Made by a program: the position numbers and the translations under genes | Shown: positions 7,555-15,267 of the stretch, one piece after another | How the letters are laid out: each line of letters opens with the position of its first letter | How positions within the stretch are numbered: position 1 is the stretch's first letter | The notes under the pieces: model-generated | Told to the model about the DNA's origin: nothing | The model's database searches: none | What the model saw: the letters and a program-made list of their open reading frames with translations, nothing else | From: CAYXRK01 sp964467615 | GTDB taxonomy: Bacteria > Hydrogenedentota > Hydrogenedentia > Hydrogenedentales > GCA-2746185 | NCBI GenBank assembly: GCA_964467615.1 | Contig: CAYXRK010000021.1 | Coordinates: forward strand, 1 to 37,318 | Direction: 5' to 3' | DNA length: 37,318 bases

Positions 7555-8325
7555 TTAAGGCCTCGGCTTCTTCTTGTCCTTGTCCGGCAATTGCGGCGGG
7601 GGTTGAGTGAGAAGATGCGCGGGCAGCGGCGCGGAGATGCCCGACGGGTTATCGCCCTTCGTCGTCCGGCTATTGGCCCGTCGGCGATTGCGCTCCTGCG
7701 CCGAAGCCGGCAACTGCGGGGTGCCGCTGTCCTGGAGGTCGTTCACGAGCTTCTCGCGCAACGCTTGTTCCTCCGGCGAGAGTTGCGCACTCGGCGCGTT
7801 CTTGTTCGCCGCGCCGCGCAATTGCGGCGTGTTCTTGTTCTGCATGTCCGCGCGTACCTGATCGAGGATCGCCTTCTCTTTCGGCGTCAGTTCGCGGGAC
7901 TTCCCCGCCTCGCGCTTCGTGTCCTTCAACGTCGGTACCGACGCCGCGCGCAATTCGTCCTCGATCAGTTGCTTGAGCAACGTTTCGTCCGGCGGTTGTT
8001 CTTCCTCCTTCGCCGGTTCGGTGGGCGCGCTCTCCGCCGGGGCTGTCGCACCCTCCTCGGCCGCCGCGTCCTCCGCGCCTTGAGCTTCTTTTTCAACGGG
8101 GCGCGCGGGCGCAGTTCCCGGCGGCACGTTTAGCGGACGCATGTCCTTCTGGTCGACCGTCTCGGTCTTGCCGCCCTCGTCGATAACACGGATCGGTTTG
8201 CTGCCCTGGCCGACGAAGGTGACGGTCGCGCGTTTCGGAGGCTGCTGCTGCGGGGGTGCTTGTTCTTGCGCGTACGCCACGCCGCTGCACAACAAGAGCA
8301 GATAGGCGATATTCCGGCTTTTCAT
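7555..8325 (-). CDS. exported charged protein with three internal repeats
   Basis: The 256-residue protein starts at ATG 8325 (CCGGAG upstream) with a signal peptide MKSRNIAYLLLLCSGVAYAQ. A short strand-rich segment (about 33-66, RATVTFVGQGSKPIRVIDEGG) is followed by an Ala/Glu/Pro-rich linker (75-112). Then come three related repeats of about 35 residues at roughly 112-142, 147-178 and 183-213, each with a charged helix followed by x-T/V-P-x-L (SVPTLKD, NTPQLRG, GTPQLPA). The C-terminus is proline- and lysine-rich (QPPPQLPDKDKKKPRP). I do not recognise the family. The composition suggests an extended envelope or surface protein. It is transcribed alone and converges on the cupin gene. Confidence 0.78.
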   Translation of the reverse strand: MKSRNIAYLLLLCSGVAYAQEQAPPQQQPPKRATVTFVGQGSKPIRVIDEGGKTETVDQKDMRPLNVPPGTAPARPVEKEAQGAEDAAAEEGATAPAESAPTEPAKEEEQPPDETLLKQLIEDELRAASVPTLKDTKREAGKSRELTPKEKAILDQVRADMQNKNTPQLRGAANKNAPSAQLSPEEQALREKLVNDLQDSGTPQLPASAQERNRRRANSRTTKGDNPSGISAPLPAHLLTQPPPQLPDKDKKKPRP

Positions 8326-8368
8326 GGCAGTTTCTCCGGTGAGGATTTTTGGCAACGTCTCAACGCCA

Positions 8369-8374
8369 ATTATA
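8369..8374 (-). promoter_or_regulatory. candidate -10 box for the exported repeat protein
   Basis: On the minus strand this reads TATAAT, 43 bases before the ATG at 8325. The -35 position is poor (GCAAAA at 17 bases), so the call rests on the -10 hexamer and its position in a divergent intergenic region. Confidence 0.4.
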
Positions 8375-8427
8375 CCCCGGCAGGCGAATCGTTTTGCTAT
8401 CATTCGCGCCCGCGGGAGGGCCAACGG

Positions 8428-9396
8428 GTGAAAAAAATCCTGGGAATTCTCGGGTTACTGGTGGCAATCTGCGTTTTCACCGCCGTCGTCAACCCCAATT
8501 TCCTCTCCGCGTACAACCTCCAAAACACGATCCGCTGGACGGCCCTCTACGGCATCATCAGCATCGGCGTCGCGTTCGTCATCATGACCGGCGGAATCGA
8601 CCTCTCGCTCGGCTCGGTCGTTGGGCTTATTGGCTCGCTCCTCGCGGTGCTGATGACCCAGTACGGCTGGTCCCCGGCGGCGGCGGTGCTTGGGTGCCTG
8701 GGGTCCTCGCTCGCGATTGGACTCGCGCACGGCCTGCTTATCACCAAGTTGCGCTTGCAACCCTTCGTCGTCACGCTCTGCGGTCTCCTCGTCTATCGAG
8801 GAGCGGCCCGCTTTATCACGGACGACCAGAGCCTCGGCTTCGGCACGAGCTACGAGAGCCTGCGTTCCATCGTTACGAATGACTTGCCGATCACGGCCGA
8901 TTTCGGCGTCCCGTATCCCTTCATCCTCATGACGCTCATCGCCCTGTTCGCCTCGGCGATCCTCAATTTGACCACGTTCGGCCGCTATCTGCTCGCGCTG
9001 GGGCAGAACGAGGAGGCCGCGCGCTTCAGCGGCATCAACACCCACCGCGTCACTATAGCCGCGTACGCCTTCTGCAGTTTGCTTGGCGGCCTCGGCGGCG
9101 TGTTGTTCGCGCTTGATGTCAACTCCATCCAGCCCTCCGGCCTCGGCGAGTTCTATGAGTTATACGCCATCGCCGCCGCAGTCCTGGGCGGGTGCAGTTT
9201 GCGAGGCGGCGAGGGCAGCGTCCTCGGCGTGGTGATCGGTGCCGCCGTCGTGCGCTTCCTCTATAACGCGATCAACATCCTGCACATCCCGACGCACCTG
9301 GAATTCGCCATCATCGGCACGGTCATCCTCGCCGGGGCCATCACCGATGAACTTATCAAGCGGGTCGTCGCCCGAAGGCGGACCGCCACGGCGTAA
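8428..9396 (+). CDS. ribose/sugar-type ABC transporter permease (RbsC family), orphan
   Basis: The 322-residue membrane protein starts at GTG 8428 with GGGAGGG seven bases upstream. It has about eight to ten hydrophobic segments and the hallmarks of the BPD_transp_2 (ribose/xylose/autoinducer-2) permeases: FLSAYNLQNTIRW near the N-terminus, GGIDLSLGSVVGL, the cytoplasmic coupling loop GRYLLALGQNEEAARFSGI, and AAAVLGGCSLRGGEGSVLG. Such permeases form the channel of a sugar importer with an RbsA-type double ATPase and a periplasmic RbsB-type binding protein. Neither partner is adjacent; upstream lies a divergent unrelated gene and downstream a convergent exporter whose stop is 3 bases away. The partners are presumably encoded elsewhere. 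Confidence 0.93.
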   Translation: MKKILGILGLLVAICVFTAVVNPNFLSAYNLQNTIRWTALYGIISIGVAFVIMTGGIDLSLGSVVGLIGSLLAVLMTQYGWSPAAAVLGCLGSSLAIGLAHGLLITKLRLQPFVVTLCGLLVYRGAARFITDDQSLGFGTSYESLRSIVTNDLPITADFGVPYPFILMTLIALFASAILNLTTFGRYLLALGQNEEAARFSGINTHRVTIAAYAFCSLLGGLGGVLFALDVNSIQPSGLGEFYELYAIAAAVLGGCSLRGGEGSVLGVVIGAAVVRFLYNAINILHIPTHLEFAIIGTVILAGAITDELIKRVVARRRTATA

Positions 9397-9399
9397 CGC

Positions 9400-11313
9400 T
9401 TAGGTCCCGAACTGTTGGTCGTAGAGCCGTTTGTAGAGTCCGCCGCGCGCGAGCAGGTCTGCGTGCGTGCCGAGTTCGGCGATTCGCCCGCCGTCGATGA
9501 CCAGAATGCGGTCGGCCCGCTGCACCGTGGAGAGCCTGTGCGCGATGACCAGCGTCGTGCGCCCCTCGACGAACCGGTCCATCGCCTCCTGAATCAGCCG
9601 CTCGCTTTCCGAATCGAGGCTCGAGGTCGCCTCGTCCAGAATTAACACGGCCGGATCCTTGATGATTGCGCGAGCTATCGCGATGCGCTGGCGCTGTCCG
9701 CCGGAGAGGTTCCCGCCGCGTTCATCGAGAAACGTGTCGTAACCTTGCGCCAGTTGGGCGATGAAGTCGTGCGCGTTCGCCGCCCGGGCCGCGTTCTCGA
9801 TCCGCTCGCGGGAGATGTCGTCGCGCCCGAACGCGATGTTCCCGGCGACCGTTTCGTGGAAGAGAATGTTTTCCTGCGGCACGAAACTGATCTGTTCGCG
9901 CAAACTGGCGAGCGTCGCGTCGCGCAGATCGATGCTGTCGAAACTGATTCGCCCCCCTGTCACGTCGTAGAACCGCGGCAGTAACTTCGCCACGGTGCTC
10001 TTGCCCGCGCCGCTAAACCCGACGAGCGCGATCATCTCGCCTTTCCTAATGTCCAAACTGACGCCGAATAGCACGTCCTTTTCGCCGTCATACGAGAAAT
10101 TCACGTTCTCGAACCGGATCGCGTCGCGTAGCGGAGGAATGTCAATCGCACCCGGCTTGTCGACAATCTCGGCCCTGTAATCAATGAACTCGAACACGCG
10201 TTCGGCGCTCGCCACGCTCGTCTGCACCATGTTATTCACCGTGGTCAATTTCCGTAGCGGATCGAGCATCGCGGCGAGCGCGAAGAAAAGCGTCATGATG
10301 CTGCCGTAGGTCATCAGCCCGGCGGAGACTTGTTGGTAACTGAGCACGATGAACCCGACGATCGCGAACACCATCAGCAGTTCCGTGATCGGCCCGATCG
10401 CCGCGTCCGCGCGCGACATGCGAATCAGGTTTTTCTCCAGCTTCTTGAGTTCCTTCGCGATCCGCCCGTGCTCGTACGCCTCCATCCGGAAACTTTTGAT
10501 GATCGACACGCCGGAAAACGTCTCGGCGATCACGCCGGCCATCGTCGCGACGCCTTGCAGCGAGCGCCGCGCGCCGGTCTTCACCTTCTTGCCGATGCGC
10601 AAAATGACGTACACGACCGGCGGCACGACCAGGAGCACCGCCAGCGTCAGGGGCACATTCATGCTCAACGCCAGGACGAGAAAAAATAGCGCTTTGATCG
10701 GCTCGCGCACGATTTTCACGAGCACGCTGGCGAGGCCCTTGTTCACCATGAATGCGTCGTTGGTGAAGCGCGCGACCACTTCGCCGGTCGTTTTGCCTTC
10801 GAAGAACCGGTGCGACAACGTCAGCAGGTTCGTGAACATTTCGTCGTTGATTCGGATGGATATCTTCGTGCCGATCGCGCCGGCGAAATACTCTTGCACG
10901 AAACGCGCCGCCCCGCCGACGAAGCCGAGCGCCACGAGGAGCACGCAGAAGTTCGTGATGCCGCGCCCGGTGTCTTCGCGCAGACCGTCGACATACTCGC
11001 GGAACCGCGCGTCCGAGTCCGCGGGCAATACTGGAACGCTCTCGACGATGCTGCGTATTCTTTCCTGATATCCGTCGAGCTGACGCGCTACTTTTTCTGC
11101 GTCGTCAAATAGAAAACTCAACGATATTCCGCCGAGCGCGATAATCGACGTGAACGACGCCGCGACGATGACCGAGAAAAGGACGGTGATTGCGAGCTGG
11201 GTCTTATACCGCCACGCGTAGCCCAGTACCCGCGCGTACACACGCCATCCGCTCGCCGCGGATCGCTTCGCGTCGTAGTTGTCCTGATTGCCGTATTCGA
11301 GTATGCGTGCCAT
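9400..11313 (-). CDS. MsbA-like ABC exporter (fused membrane and ATPase domains)
   Basis: This is a 637-residue half-transporter. The ABC_membrane domain spans about residues 38-370 with six transmembrane helices, and there is a long extracytoplasmic loop (about 70-118) between TM1 and TM2. The nucleotide-binding domain (about 400-637) is complete: Walker A GFSGAGKST at 432-440, Q-loop Q480, signature LSGGQ at 536-540, Walker B VLILDE at 556-561, D-loop SSLD and switch H592. It works as a homodimer that flips lipids, lipid A or glycolipids across the inner membrane. The upstream WlbB-type acetyltransferase (gap 48 bases, same strand) supports an envelope glycan or lipid substrate, but drug exporters look similar. 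The gene is full length and its stop codon is only 3 bases from that of the permease. Confidence 0.92.
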   Translation of the reverse strand: MARILEYGNQDNYDAKRSAASGWRVYARVLGYAWRYKTQLAITVLFSVIVAASFTSIIALGGISLSFLFDDAEKVARQLDGYQERIRSIVESVPVLPADSDARFREYVDGLREDTGRGITNFCVLLVALGFVGGAARFVQEYFAGAIGTKISIRINDEMFTNLLTLSHRFFEGKTTGEVVARFTNDAFMVNKGLASVLVKIVREPIKALFFLVLALSMNVPLTLAVLLVVPPVVYVILRIGKKVKTGARRSLQGVATMAGVIAETFSGVSIIKSFRMEAYEHGRIAKELKKLEKNLIRMSRADAAIGPITELLMVFAIVGFIVLSYQQVSAGLMTYGSIMTLFFALAAMLDPLRKLTTVNNMVQTSVASAERVFEFIDYRAEIVDKPGAIDIPPLRDAIRFENVNFSYDGEKDVLFGVSLDIRKGEMIALVGFSGAGKSTVAKLLPRFYDVTGGRISFDSIDLRDATLASLREQISFVPQENILFHETVAGNIAFGRDDISRERIENAARAANAHDFIAQLAQGYDTFLDERGGNLSGGQRQRIAIARAIIKDPAVLILDEATSSLDSESERLIQEAMDRFVEGRTTLVIAHRLSTVQRADRILVIDGGRIAELGTHADLLARGGLYKRLYDQQFGT

Positions 11314-11361
11314 GCGTTCCTTATTCGGGGTTTTGCGTCGTACGCGTCTTCGGGTCCGGCG

Positions 11362-11844
11362 CTACTCGCTGTCTAACTTCCGTAGAAACCGCGCCGGGTT
11401 GCCCGCCCAAATCTCGCGCGCAGGTACCGACTTCGTCACGACGCTGCCGGCGCCGATCATCGCGCCTTCGCCTATCGTGACGCCGCACAATATCGTCGCG
11501 CTTGATCCGATGGACGCGCGTTTGCCCACGCGGGTTTCAACGACGTCCCAGTCGGCCTCCGTTTGCAGGCAGCCGTCCGCCGCCGTGGCGCGCGGATAAC
11601 GGTCATTGATGAAGGTAACATTGTGGCCGACGAAAACTTCGTCCTCGATAATGACGCCTTCGCACACAAACGAGTGGCTCGATATTTTGCAGTCGGCGCC
11701 GATCGTCGCGTTCTTCTGGATTTCGACAAACGTCCCCACTTTCGTCCGAGCACCGATCGTGCAGCCATACGCGTTGATGAACCCGGCGAGCTTCACGTCC
11801 TTGCCCAGCTTCACGTCCGGGGCTATGCGATTAAACGTTTCCAA
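11362..11844 (-). CDS. hexapeptide-repeat N-acetyltransferase, WlbB/WbpD-like
   Basis: The 160-residue protein is a left-handed beta-helix with repeating [LIV]-G-X4 turns (VKLGKDVKLAG, CTIGARTKVGTFVEIQKNATIGADCKI). It contains the family-specific stretch EGVIIEDEVFVGHNVTFINDRYPRA and a closing IWAGNPARFLRKL. The best match is the acetyl-CoA-dependent transferase that N-acetylates a UDP-3-amino-uronic acid for surface polysaccharide synthesis. It starts with TTG at 11844, with AGGA seven bases upstream, an uncommon but well-placed start. It precedes the MsbA-like exporter by 48 bases. The dehydrogenase and aminotransferase of the pathway are not adjacent; a Gfo/Idh/MocA oxidoreductase lies 7.6 kb away. 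The exact sugar substrate is not determined by sequence alone. Confidence 0.85.
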   Translation of the reverse strand: METFNRIAPDVKLGKDVKLAGFINAYGCTIGARTKVGTFVEIQKNATIGADCKISSHSFVCEGVIIEDEVFVGHNVTFINDRYPRATAADGCLQTEADWDVVETRVGKRASIGSSATILCGVTIGEGAMIGAGSVVTKSVPAREIWAGNPARFLRKLDSE

Positions 11845-11926
11845 GCAGAAGTCCTATCCAGAACAGCGAGGCAATTGCCGCCAGGCGCGAATTGCCGCGC
11901 GAGACTCGACCAACCCGGCAACCGCG

Positions 11927-13237
11927 CTACACGATCTTCATCGCGAGCAACGTACGGTCGTCATCGGACGGGCGGCCCTGCATGAACTCGAAAAGGCCCG
12001 CGACAATCGCCTCCACCAGTTCCTTCGCCGTGCCGCGGGCCGTTCGCAGAATCTCGTCAATACGTTTTTCGCCGAACTGCCCCAGTTCGGGCCGCCGCGC
12101 CTCCGTGATGCCGTCGGTGTAGAACACCGCCGTGTCCCCACGCGCGAACACGTGCTCGTTTTGCTTGTAACGCTCGCCGCCCGATACGCCCAAGGGAAGG
12201 TTTACGCCGGTCTCCAATTCGACAACATCCCCCGATTCGCCCCGCAGGATGCGCGGCGAGTCGTGGCCCGCCGACGCATACGTGAACCGGCGCGTCTCCG
12301 AGTCGTACACGCCATAGAACGCCGTCACAAAGGCCTTCGAGTATTGCGTGTAGTTCCGGAAGAGGTTCTGATTGATGTAGTTCAGAAGGTCGCGCGGCTT
12401 GTCCGGACAGTCCGGGCACGTGTGCGCTATCGCGTGCGTGATCGCCATCAGCACCGCCGCGTCCGCCCCGTGTCCGCACACGTCCGCGATGAGGATGCCC
12501 CAGCGGGTCTCGCCCAGCGGGAAAAAGTCGTAGTAGTCGCCGCCCGCGCGTTGCGCCGTCTCATAGTAGGTCGCGAGTTCCACGCCGGGAATCGCCGGAA
12601 GTTCGGCCGGTAGCAGCGACCGCTGAATTTTGGAGACGGTCCCGAGTTCCTGATCGAGCGCCGCGTTCGCCTTTTCCAGTTCATCCGACAATCGGAGGCT
12701 ATGCACCGAGCGCCCGAACAAGTTCGCCGTCCAAATATATTCGGCGAGGTACTCGGGGTTGAAGGCGTACGGCTCCGCGCGCAAGTTCATCGTCAGAGTC
12801 ATCGCCTCGCCGTGATCGTACTGCGGCATCGTCAACACCGACCGCATTCCCTCCAAATACGAATACGCCGGATCGTCGGGCGAAACCTCAAGATCGTTGA
12901 TGACGCGCGGTTCGTTGCAGAAAAATAACTCACCGAGGATGCCGCCTTCGAGCAGCGGCAACTTATTCCGTTCAGACCACGGGTCAGCCGCGTTCTTCCA
13001 TCCCGAAAACCGCGTTACGAGAAACTTCGGCGGGGCCACCCCCCGTCGGCTAAGCGTCATAGACCGATCGCGCGGCAACAGCTTGCCTATGTGCTCGCCG
13101 AACGTGCGGACCAGTTGCCGCGGATCCTCGATCGAACTCAACTCGCGGACGATCTGCACCACCTTTGCCAGCCGTTCTTCCCAATCCGGCCCAGACCCAA
13201 GCAGGCTCTCGAATGTATTCGGTGCGGTCTCTGGCAT
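11927..13237 (-). CDS. RsbU/SpoIIE-type PP2C phosphatase with N-terminal sensor region
   Basis: This 436-residue protein has an N-terminal GAF-like sensor region (about 25-180, RFSGWKNAADPW, RVINDLEVSPDDPAYSYLEGM), a short coiled coil (183-208, LSDELEKANAALDQELGTVSKIQ) and a PP2C_SIM/SpoIIE domain (about 210-436). Metal-binding aspartates are in AGGDYYDFF (D234), ADVCGHG (D252), VFYTDGITEA (D375) and SDDDRTL. The preceding IQRSLLP is the typical linker of this class. It should dephosphorylate an anti-sigma-factor antagonist (STAS) protein in a partner-switching pathway; no STAS or RsbW-like gene is adjacent. ATG 13237 was chosen because the upstream frame is arginine-rich translation of intergenic DNA; the ribosome site is weak. 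Confidence 0.93.
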   Translation of the reverse strand: MPETAPNTFESLLGSGPDWEERLAKVVQIVRELSSIEDPRQLVRTFGEHIGKLLPRDRSMTLSRRGVAPPKFLVTRFSGWKNAADPWSERNKLPLLEGGILGELFFCNEPRVINDLEVSPDDPAYSYLEGMRSVLTMPQYDHGEAMTLTMNLRAEPYAFNPEYLAEYIWTANLFGRSVHSLRLSDELEKANAALDQELGTVSKIQRSLLPAELPAIPGVELATYYETAQRAGGDYYDFFPLGETRWGILIADVCGHGADAAVLMAITHAIAHTCPDCPDKPRDLLNYINQNLFRNYTQYSKAFVTAFYGVYDSETRRFTYASAGHDSPRILRGESGDVVELETGVNLPLGVSGGERYKQNEHVFARGDTAVFYTDGITEARRPELGQFGEKRIDEILRTARGTAKELVEAIVAGLFEFMQGRPSDDDRTLLAMKIV

Positions 13238-13298
13238 AACGACGCTCAATTTCGGTGGATGGTGTACGATTCTACGCCGCCTTCCAGAGCGGCAGGGT

Positions 13299-13718
13299 CT
13301 AGTCCAGCACGCAGTCTTCCGTCTTGCAATTCGTGATGGCGAGAAGGCCACCCTCTTCAACCTGATATGCTTCGAAACGGGTCGTACTACGCCCCGAGAT
13401 GGCGACGTTCGTGCGCACGCCCTCGAGCTGGGTCGGGGGCGGCCCTAGAATCACGACCGCCTTGACCCCGATGTCGTACAGCGCATCGCTGAAACAACAG
13501 AATCCTCGGACTTGACCGGGCAATATCGGATCGGTCGAGAGGTCTTGATACGCGATGCTGCCTCCGCTCCTGACGAGGCTTACGTGCGTGATGAGGAACG
13601 GATGCTGGTACATACCGGCCGCGTTCGATACGTTTTGAATAAGGATACTATTGTTTTGAAGCAGCGGGCATCCTGTGCAGAAGAGCAGGACGCCGAATAT
13701 TCCGACCAGTAAACGCAT
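13299..13718 (-). CDS. small putative lipoprotein
   Basis: This encodes 139 residues. ATG 13718 has an excellent ribosome site (GGAGGGCG). The N-terminus MRLLVGIFGVLLFCTGC resembles a lipoprotein signal with C17 as the lipidated cysteine, although the -3 residue is Cys rather than Leu/Val. The mature part is beta-rich (NSILIQNVSNAAGMYQ, FLITHVSLVRSG, GVKAVVILGPPP) and contains a CC pair and two more cysteines near the C-terminus (NCKTEDCVLD). That pattern fits a small Ig-like or disulfide-stabilised periplasmic protein. I do not recognise the family. It lies 61 bases upstream of the phosphatase gene on the same strand and is divergent from pdxJ. Confidence 0.72.
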   Translation of the reverse strand: MRLLVGIFGVLLFCTGCPLLQNNSILIQNVSNAAGMYQHPFLITHVSLVRSGGSIAYQDLSTDPILPGQVRGFCCFSDALYDIGVKAVVILGPPPTQLEGVRTNVAISGRSTTRFEAYQVEEGGLLAITNCKTEDCVLD

Positions 13719-13780
13719 GAAACGCCCTCCTTCGGGCGCGGCACTGTTAGTTGCACGCACGCAGCGTGCGCATGCACCGC

Positions 13781-13810
13781 AGTGTAATTGACCAATGCCG
13801 CCTGCCGCAA
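13781..13810 (-). promoter_or_regulatory. candidate sigma-70 promoter for the lipoprotein
   Basis: On the minus strand TTGCGG (13810-13805) and TACACT (13786-13781) are separated by 18 bases. It overlaps the plus-strand pdxJ promoter back to back, so the two may compete. Confidence 0.4.
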
Positions 13811-13816
13811 TATAGT
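13788..13816 (+). promoter_or_regulatory. sigma-70 promoter placing pdxJ transcription start at its ATG
   Basis: TTGACC (13788-13793), a 17-base spacer and TATAGT (13811-13816) form a near-consensus promoter. Transcription should start at about 13822-13824, which is the A of the pdxJ ATG (13823). That predicts a leaderless mRNA, in line with the absence of any ribosome binding site before pdxJ. Confidence 0.7.
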
Positions 13817-13822
13817 CCCACA

Positions 13823-14551
13823 ATGATCGCCCTTAGCGTCAACCTGAATAAAGTCGCCCTCCTGCGCAATCAGCGCGCTTTGCCGTATCCGAGCGTCACC
13901 GGCGCGGCCCGTGTGGCAATCGATGCGGGGTGCCGGGGCATTACCGTCCATCCGCGTCCAGACGAACGACACATTCGCCGCGCCGACCTCTACGACCTCG
14001 CGGCCATGCTGCCTGAGGGCGTCGAGTTCAACATCGAGGGCTACCCGTCGCCTGATTTCCTCGCGCTCGTCCGCGATATTCGCCCCGGCCAATGCACCCT
14101 CGTGCCCGACTCGCCCGAGCAGAGTACCTCGGACCACGGATGGGACATTGATCGGCATGCGGCCATGCTCACCTCGGTCATTGCCGGCCTTCGCGCGGAC
14201 GGCATTCGTGTCAGCCTGTTTGTCGACCCCGTTCCGTTGGCGGCGCGGCGCGCGAAATCGGTCGGCGCCGACCGCATCGAACTCTACACCGGGCCCTACG
14301 CTTCCGCCTTCGCGCGTGGCGATCACGATTCCGCCGTCGCGCCCTATGCTGAGTGCGCCCACGCCGCGCGGACCGAGGGGCTCGGCATCAACGCCGGACA
14401 TGATCTAACGCTCGACAATCTCGCCTACTTCATCGAACAGGTCCCCAACGTGCTCGAGGTTTCGATCGGCCACGCGCTGATCGCCGACGCCTTGTTCATG
14501 GGACTGGAGAACGCTGTCGGGGCGTACTTGACCGTGTTGAGAGGGGCCTGA
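13823..14551 (+). CDS. pdxJ: pyridoxine 5'-phosphate synthase
   Basis: The 242-residue TIM barrel condenses 1-deoxy-D-xylulose 5-phosphate with 3-hydroxy-1-aminoacetone phosphate to make pyridoxine 5'-phosphate. Family signatures are in order: SVNLNKVALLRNQR at the N-terminus, GITVHPRPDERHI with H43, EFNIEG with E72, RVSLFVDP, IELYTGPYA, INAGHDL and EVSIGHALI. Enterobacterial enzymes have VNIDHIATLRNAR; here the D-H pair is N-K, a variant I associate with PdxJ of Bacteroidota-like groups, so activity is still expected. Length is normal. There is no ribosome site before ATG 13823, and the promoter predicts a leaderless transcript. pdxA is not in the window. Confidence 0.96.
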   Translation: MIALSVNLNKVALLRNQRALPYPSVTGAARVAIDAGCRGITVHPRPDERHIRRADLYDLAAMLPEGVEFNIEGYPSPDFLALVRDIRPGQCTLVPDSPEQSTSDHGWDIDRHAAMLTSVIAGLRADGIRVSLFVDPVPLAARRAKSVGADRIELYTGPYASAFARGDHDSAVAPYAECAHAARTEGLGINAGHDLTLDNLAYFIEQVPNVLEVSIGHALIADALFMGLENAVGAYLTVLRGA

Positions 14552-14640
14552 CCTCGAACACCTCGCAACGGACGCGCCGGCCGGGCAGAGGACCTACTCG
14601 GCGGTCGAGGGCAATCAGTTCGCGTCGGCGCTCGTATAGT

Positions 14641-14678
14641 AAAAAGCGAGGCGGCGGGAAAAATTCCCGCCGCCTCGC
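14641..14678 (-). terminator. Rho-independent terminator of the PilA-like gene
   Basis: A perfect 15-bp stem (14646-14660 with 14664-14678, GCGAGGCGGCGGGAA) has a 3-base loop and is followed on the minus strand by TTTTT (14645-14641). It sits 25 bases past the stop of the minus-strand pilin. It also lies downstream of pdxJ on the opposite strand, where it lacks a T-run. Confidence 0.92.
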
Positions 14679-14703
14679 AGCCGTGCAAGAGACACCGCTG
14701 AAT

Positions 14704-15171
14704 TTAGTTCAGCGGAGCAGAGGTGCTGCTGGGCGAGGTGCCGTCGCCGGTGAAGCGAATCACGCCGGATTCGTCAATGAAGAACTGCTTGACGCCGGTC
14801 TTGTTTTGGACGCCGGGCGTGGCCGTCGCCGTGTAGGTCGGGACGGCGTTGCTTACAAGAGCGGGTGTTGCTTGGAAGGAGTACCCTTGCTTGGTGCCGG
14901 ACGCAAGCGCGGCGTCAATGAACGGCGTCGTGCCCGTGCCAAGCGCTGCCATCGTCCCGTACTGGCCGATGCCGTTGCTGGTCGAATCGATTCCGGACGC
15001 TTGATAGGCGACTTCGCCGGTCGATATCGTGCGGGTACCGCCGGTGGCGCCCGCTTCGTTTGCGCTCATGCGCGAACGGAGCAGGTTCGGAATCGCGATG
15101 GCCGCGATAATGGCGATGATCGCGACGACGATCATAAGTTCGATGAGCGTGAAACCCTTGGACTTCTTCAT
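14704..15171 (-). CDS. type IV pilin, PilA-like
   Basis: This 155-residue protein has a class III leader MKKSKG followed by FTLIELMIVVAIIAIIAAIAIPNL, with the conserved Glu5 of the mature pilin. The PNLLRSRMSANEAGATGGTRTISTGEVAYQA helix continues it. The globular part is small and rich in Thr/Ser/Gly/Ala and ends in a Ser/Pro-rich tail; no clear disulfide pair is seen. Prepilin peptidase would cleave after Gly6 and the product would assemble into a type IV pilus or pseudopilus. No assembly genes are nearby. Regulation is unusually readable: a sigma-54 promoter about 83 bases upstream, a ribosome site AAGGAGG, and an intrinsic terminator downstream. A pseudopilin of a type II system cannot be excluded. 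Confidence 0.9.
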   Translation of the reverse strand: MKKSKGFTLIELMIVVAIIAIIAAIAIPNLLRSRMSANEAGATGGTRTISTGEVAYQASGIDSTSNGIGQYGTMAALGTGTTPFIDAALASGTKQGYSFQATPALVSNAVPTYTATATPGVQNKTGVKQFFIDESGVIRFTGDGTSPSSTSAPLN

Positions 15172-15206
15172 TTGGTTCGTGCCTCCTTAAAACTTCTGCG
15201 GTCCGC

Positions 15207-15232
15207 CTTCCACCTCCCCATTGGAGTGGAAG
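15207..15232 (-). other. hairpin in the pilin 5' untranslated region
   Basis: CTTCCAC (15207-15213) pairs with GTGGAAG (15226-15232), with part of the inner loop (TCC/GGA) able to extend the stem. It lies between the predicted sigma-54 start site and the ribosome site and could stabilise the leader. Confidence 0.5.
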
Positions 15233-15253
15233 CGCCCGGTTTTCTGAAGGAGC

Positions 15254-15267
15254 GCAATTGGCGTGCC
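15254..15267 (-). promoter_or_regulatory. sigma-54 (RpoN) promoter of the PilA-like gene
   Basis: The minus strand reads GGCACGCCAATTGC. It matches the RpoN consensus TGGCACG-N4-TTGC, with the invariant GG and GC exactly 10 bases apart. Transcription should begin near 15242, giving a leader of about 70 bases before ATG 15171. Sigma-54 control of pilA is well known in other bacteria (PilR). Confidence 0.82.
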
